A stretch of DNA of 8,013 nucleotides from Candidatus Neoanaerotignum tabaqchaliae (lineage in GTDB: Bacteria > Bacillota > Clostridia > Lachnospirales > Anaerotignaceae), in contig CAJFUS010000123.1 in NCBI GenBank assembly GCA_904420235.1, positions 1 to 8,013 on the forward strand, in the 5' to 3' direction. The notes under the pieces are model-generated. The model searched no databases. It had not been told where the DNA came from and saw nothing but the letters and a program-made list of their open reading frames with translations. The position numbers and the translations under genes are program-made. Of the stretch, positions 6,579 to 8,013 are shown one piece after another (the stretch's first letter is position 1; every line of letters starts with the position of its first letter).

Positions 6579-8013
6579 AACACTTTGGCATATCGGCCGT
6601 AAACGATATAACAAACACCGGATTAATACTGTTCATCATGGTTAAATCTCCTACAAGCCGGCACCGGCTTACGCTTACAAGGGATATTTCCAAGTCATCG
6701 GCATTGCACAAAGCCGCCGCTTTTTTAGCTTCCAAAGCACTTTCCAAAGTTACGGCGTTTATAACAAACCGTATTTTTGGATTAATTTCCGCCGCCTGCT
6801 TCACTATGCGGGCCATGTTTCCGGCGCTTCCGCCTATAAAACAGTGAGTAGGTTTTTCCCACGCCTTTTCAAATGTTTCAGGCGCCGTTCCTTCTATAAT
6901 CTCAACATTTTTAACAGAAAACTTTTTGGTATTCTCTTTTATAAGCTCTATGGCCTCCGGATTTTTCTCAAAGGCAAAAACCATGCCTTTAAAGGCCATA
7001 AGGGCGGCCTCAACGCTTACGCTTCCCGTTCCGGCCCCTACGTCAAAAACAACGGAGTTTTCGTTAAGTCCAAGGCGGGACATCGAAACAGCCCTTATCT
7101 CGCTTTTTGTCATGGGCACGCCGGAGCGTACAAACTCACCGTCATTAATTCCAAACTTATACTCTCCTATTTTTGGAGTGCTGTTTTCTATATACACAAC
7201 GCTTAATGGTCTATTTTTATAATATACAAAATCCTCAGGAGCACCTGATTTTATGCTTTCATCGTCGTATGACAAATTTTCGCCCACATAAACGCTTATT
7301 CCCCTAAGCCCCGCCGACACTATACGGCCGCATACTTTTGAAACGTCATTTTCGCCGCCGAGTATTATAAAAACTCCCTTATTATGGGCTATGCTGTTTA
7401 TATAGTCGCAGTCCCTTCCGTGAAGGCTTAAAAACTCAACATTTTGATAGCTTTTATGTATTTTCCCAAAAAAGTACGAAAACGAGGAAATGCCGTTTAT
7501 AACCTCAAATTTAATCCCATATTCCTCTAAAAATTTCATAAGCCCTTGAGCCCCGCTGTAAAAGCCGGTGTCTCCGGAAAACAATACGGAGCATATGTTA
7601 AAATCCTCGGCTTTAACAATATCAAATATCTTTTCGGCGTTTATCTCCTCAAAAACCCTCTGTTTTTTTATAATGTCCATACCGACGGCCCTTTTGGAGC
7701 CTATAACAATATCGCTTGTTTTAATGGCTTTTTCGGCTTTTTCCAATAAAAGACATCTTTCCCCTGGCCCTATGCCTATTATATAAACCTTTTTGGCCGG
7801 CTTTATGCCATAATCATTTTTTAAAACGGCCTTAAGTTCTTCAAAGGAAAGGCCGTTTCCCTCAACGGGACGTTTTATAACAATGGGAACAACGCCCAAA
7901 CTTAGGGCCGCCGATATTTTCTCGTCGTATCCGCCGGCCGTTCCCGTTTCTTTTGTTACAATATATCGGGCATTTGTGTGCTTTATTGTGGCCCTGTTCA
8001 TTTCCTCGGAAAA
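6577..8013 (-). CDS. cbiET: CbiJ(C-terminal end)-CbiE-CbiT fusion, partial at the 5' end
   Basis: This multidomain enzyme performs consecutive ring-modification steps of anaerobic cobalamin synthesis. The frame stays open to the window edge, so the N-terminus is missing. Counting from the Met codon at 8001, residues 1-65 match the C-terminal end of cobalt-precorrin-6A reductase (CbiJ/CobK): FSEEMNRA across the edge, then TKETGTAGG and IKRP. Residues 70-270 are CbiE, the C5-methyltransferase, with the SAM-site motif GIGPG (76-80), SGDTGFYSG (142-150) and SLHGR (192-196). Residues 285-474 are CbiT, the C15-methyltransferase/decarboxylase, with the Rossmann SAM motif DVGAGTGSVSVE (320-331) and FIGGSAGNM (388-396). 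The internal Met at 8001 is unlikely to be the true start, because GAGG lies only 2-3 bases before it and CbiJ homology continues upstream. The TAG stop overlaps the ribosome binding site of cbiA. CbiE and CbiT are confident. Full-length CbiJ is inferred from its tail. Confidence 0.93.
   Translation of the reverse strand, partial: FSEEMNRATIKHTNARYIVTKETGTAGGYDEKISAALSLGVVPIVIKRPVEGNGLSFEELKAVLKNDYGIKPAKKVYIIGIGPGERCLLLEKAEKAIKTSDIVIGSKRAVGMDIIKKQRVFEEINAEKIFDIVKAEDFNICSVLFSGDTGFYSGAQGLMKFLEEYGIKFEVINGISSFSYFFGKIHKSYQNVEFLSLHGRDCDYINSIAHNKGVFIILGGENDVSKVCGRIVSAGLRGISVYVGENLSYDDESIKSGAPEDFVYYKNRPLSVVYIENSTPKIGEYKFGINDGEFVRSGVPMTKSEIRAVSMSRLGLNENSVVFDVGAGTGSVSVEAALMAFKGMVFAFEKNPEAIELIKENTKKFSVKNVEIIEGTAPETFEKAWEKPTHCFIGGSAGNMARIVKQAAEINPKIRFVINAVTLESALEAKKAAALCNADDLEISLVSVSRCRLVGDLTMMNSINPVFVISFTADMPKC

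Noticed and set aside
6567..6614. Longer N-terminus for CbiA from TTG at 6614
   Set aside because: It would add 16 residues read over the end of the CbiT coding sequence and lies outside the normal CbiA N-terminus; the GTG at 6566 has the better ribosome binding site.
7999..8001. ATG that could be taken as the start of the CbiE-CbiT gene
   Set aside because: The residues on both sides (FSEE then MNRA) continue a CbiJ/CobK-type sequence, and the GAGG before it is only 2-3 bases away, too close to act as a ribosome binding site.
1..8013. A hidden defence, mobile or other undescribed system
   Set aside because: All DNA is accounted for by nine colinear cobalamin genes. No repeats, inverted ends, integrase or transposase motifs, or unassigned gaps are seen.

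Overview
The window is one stretch of a cobalamin (vitamin B12) biosynthesis operon. Every gene I can support is on the minus strand, so transcription runs from the high-coordinate end to position 1. It holds nine protein genes, two of them cut by the window edges. In transcription order they are: a partial CbiJ-CbiE-CbiT fusion, cbiA, cobT, cobU, cobS, a short CobU-like gene, cobC, cbiB and a partial cobD. I see no RNA genes, mobile elements, CRISPR arrays, riboswitches, promoters or terminators. There is no gap longer than 11 bases between genes; neighbours overlap by 4 or 8 bases, abut exactly, or are 1 to 11 bases apart.

The source is probably an anaerobic, moderately AT-rich member of the Clostridia (Bacillota). 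The evidence is the early-cobalt (anaerobic) type of pathway (CbiE, CbiT and CbiA forms), strong AGGAG-like ribosome binding sites, GTG and TTG starts, and a small CobU-like gene beside cobS and cobC. The last of these I recall from Lachnospiraceae-type operons. This placement is inference and does not reach genus level.

The genes cover the middle and late pathway. The fusion reduces, C15-methylates/decarboxylates and C5-methylates the corrin ring. CbiA amidates the a and c side chains. CobD makes aminopropanol phosphate from threonine phosphate, and CbiB attaches it. CobU activates the product to adenosylcobinamide-GDP. CobT makes alpha-ribazole phosphate, CobS joins the two halves in the membrane, and CobC removes the phosphate. 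Cobyric acid synthase (CbiP/CobQ) and the corrinoid adenosyltransferase would complete this path but are not in the window.

The oddest item is the 126-residue CobU-like protein, whose P-loop is degenerate and which lacks the guanylylation-histidine region. The full-length CobU in the same operon keeps those parts but diverges in the C-terminal motif that the small protein retains. Otherwise the region looks like an intact, tightly translationally coupled biosynthetic operon; I do not see an undescribed system in it.
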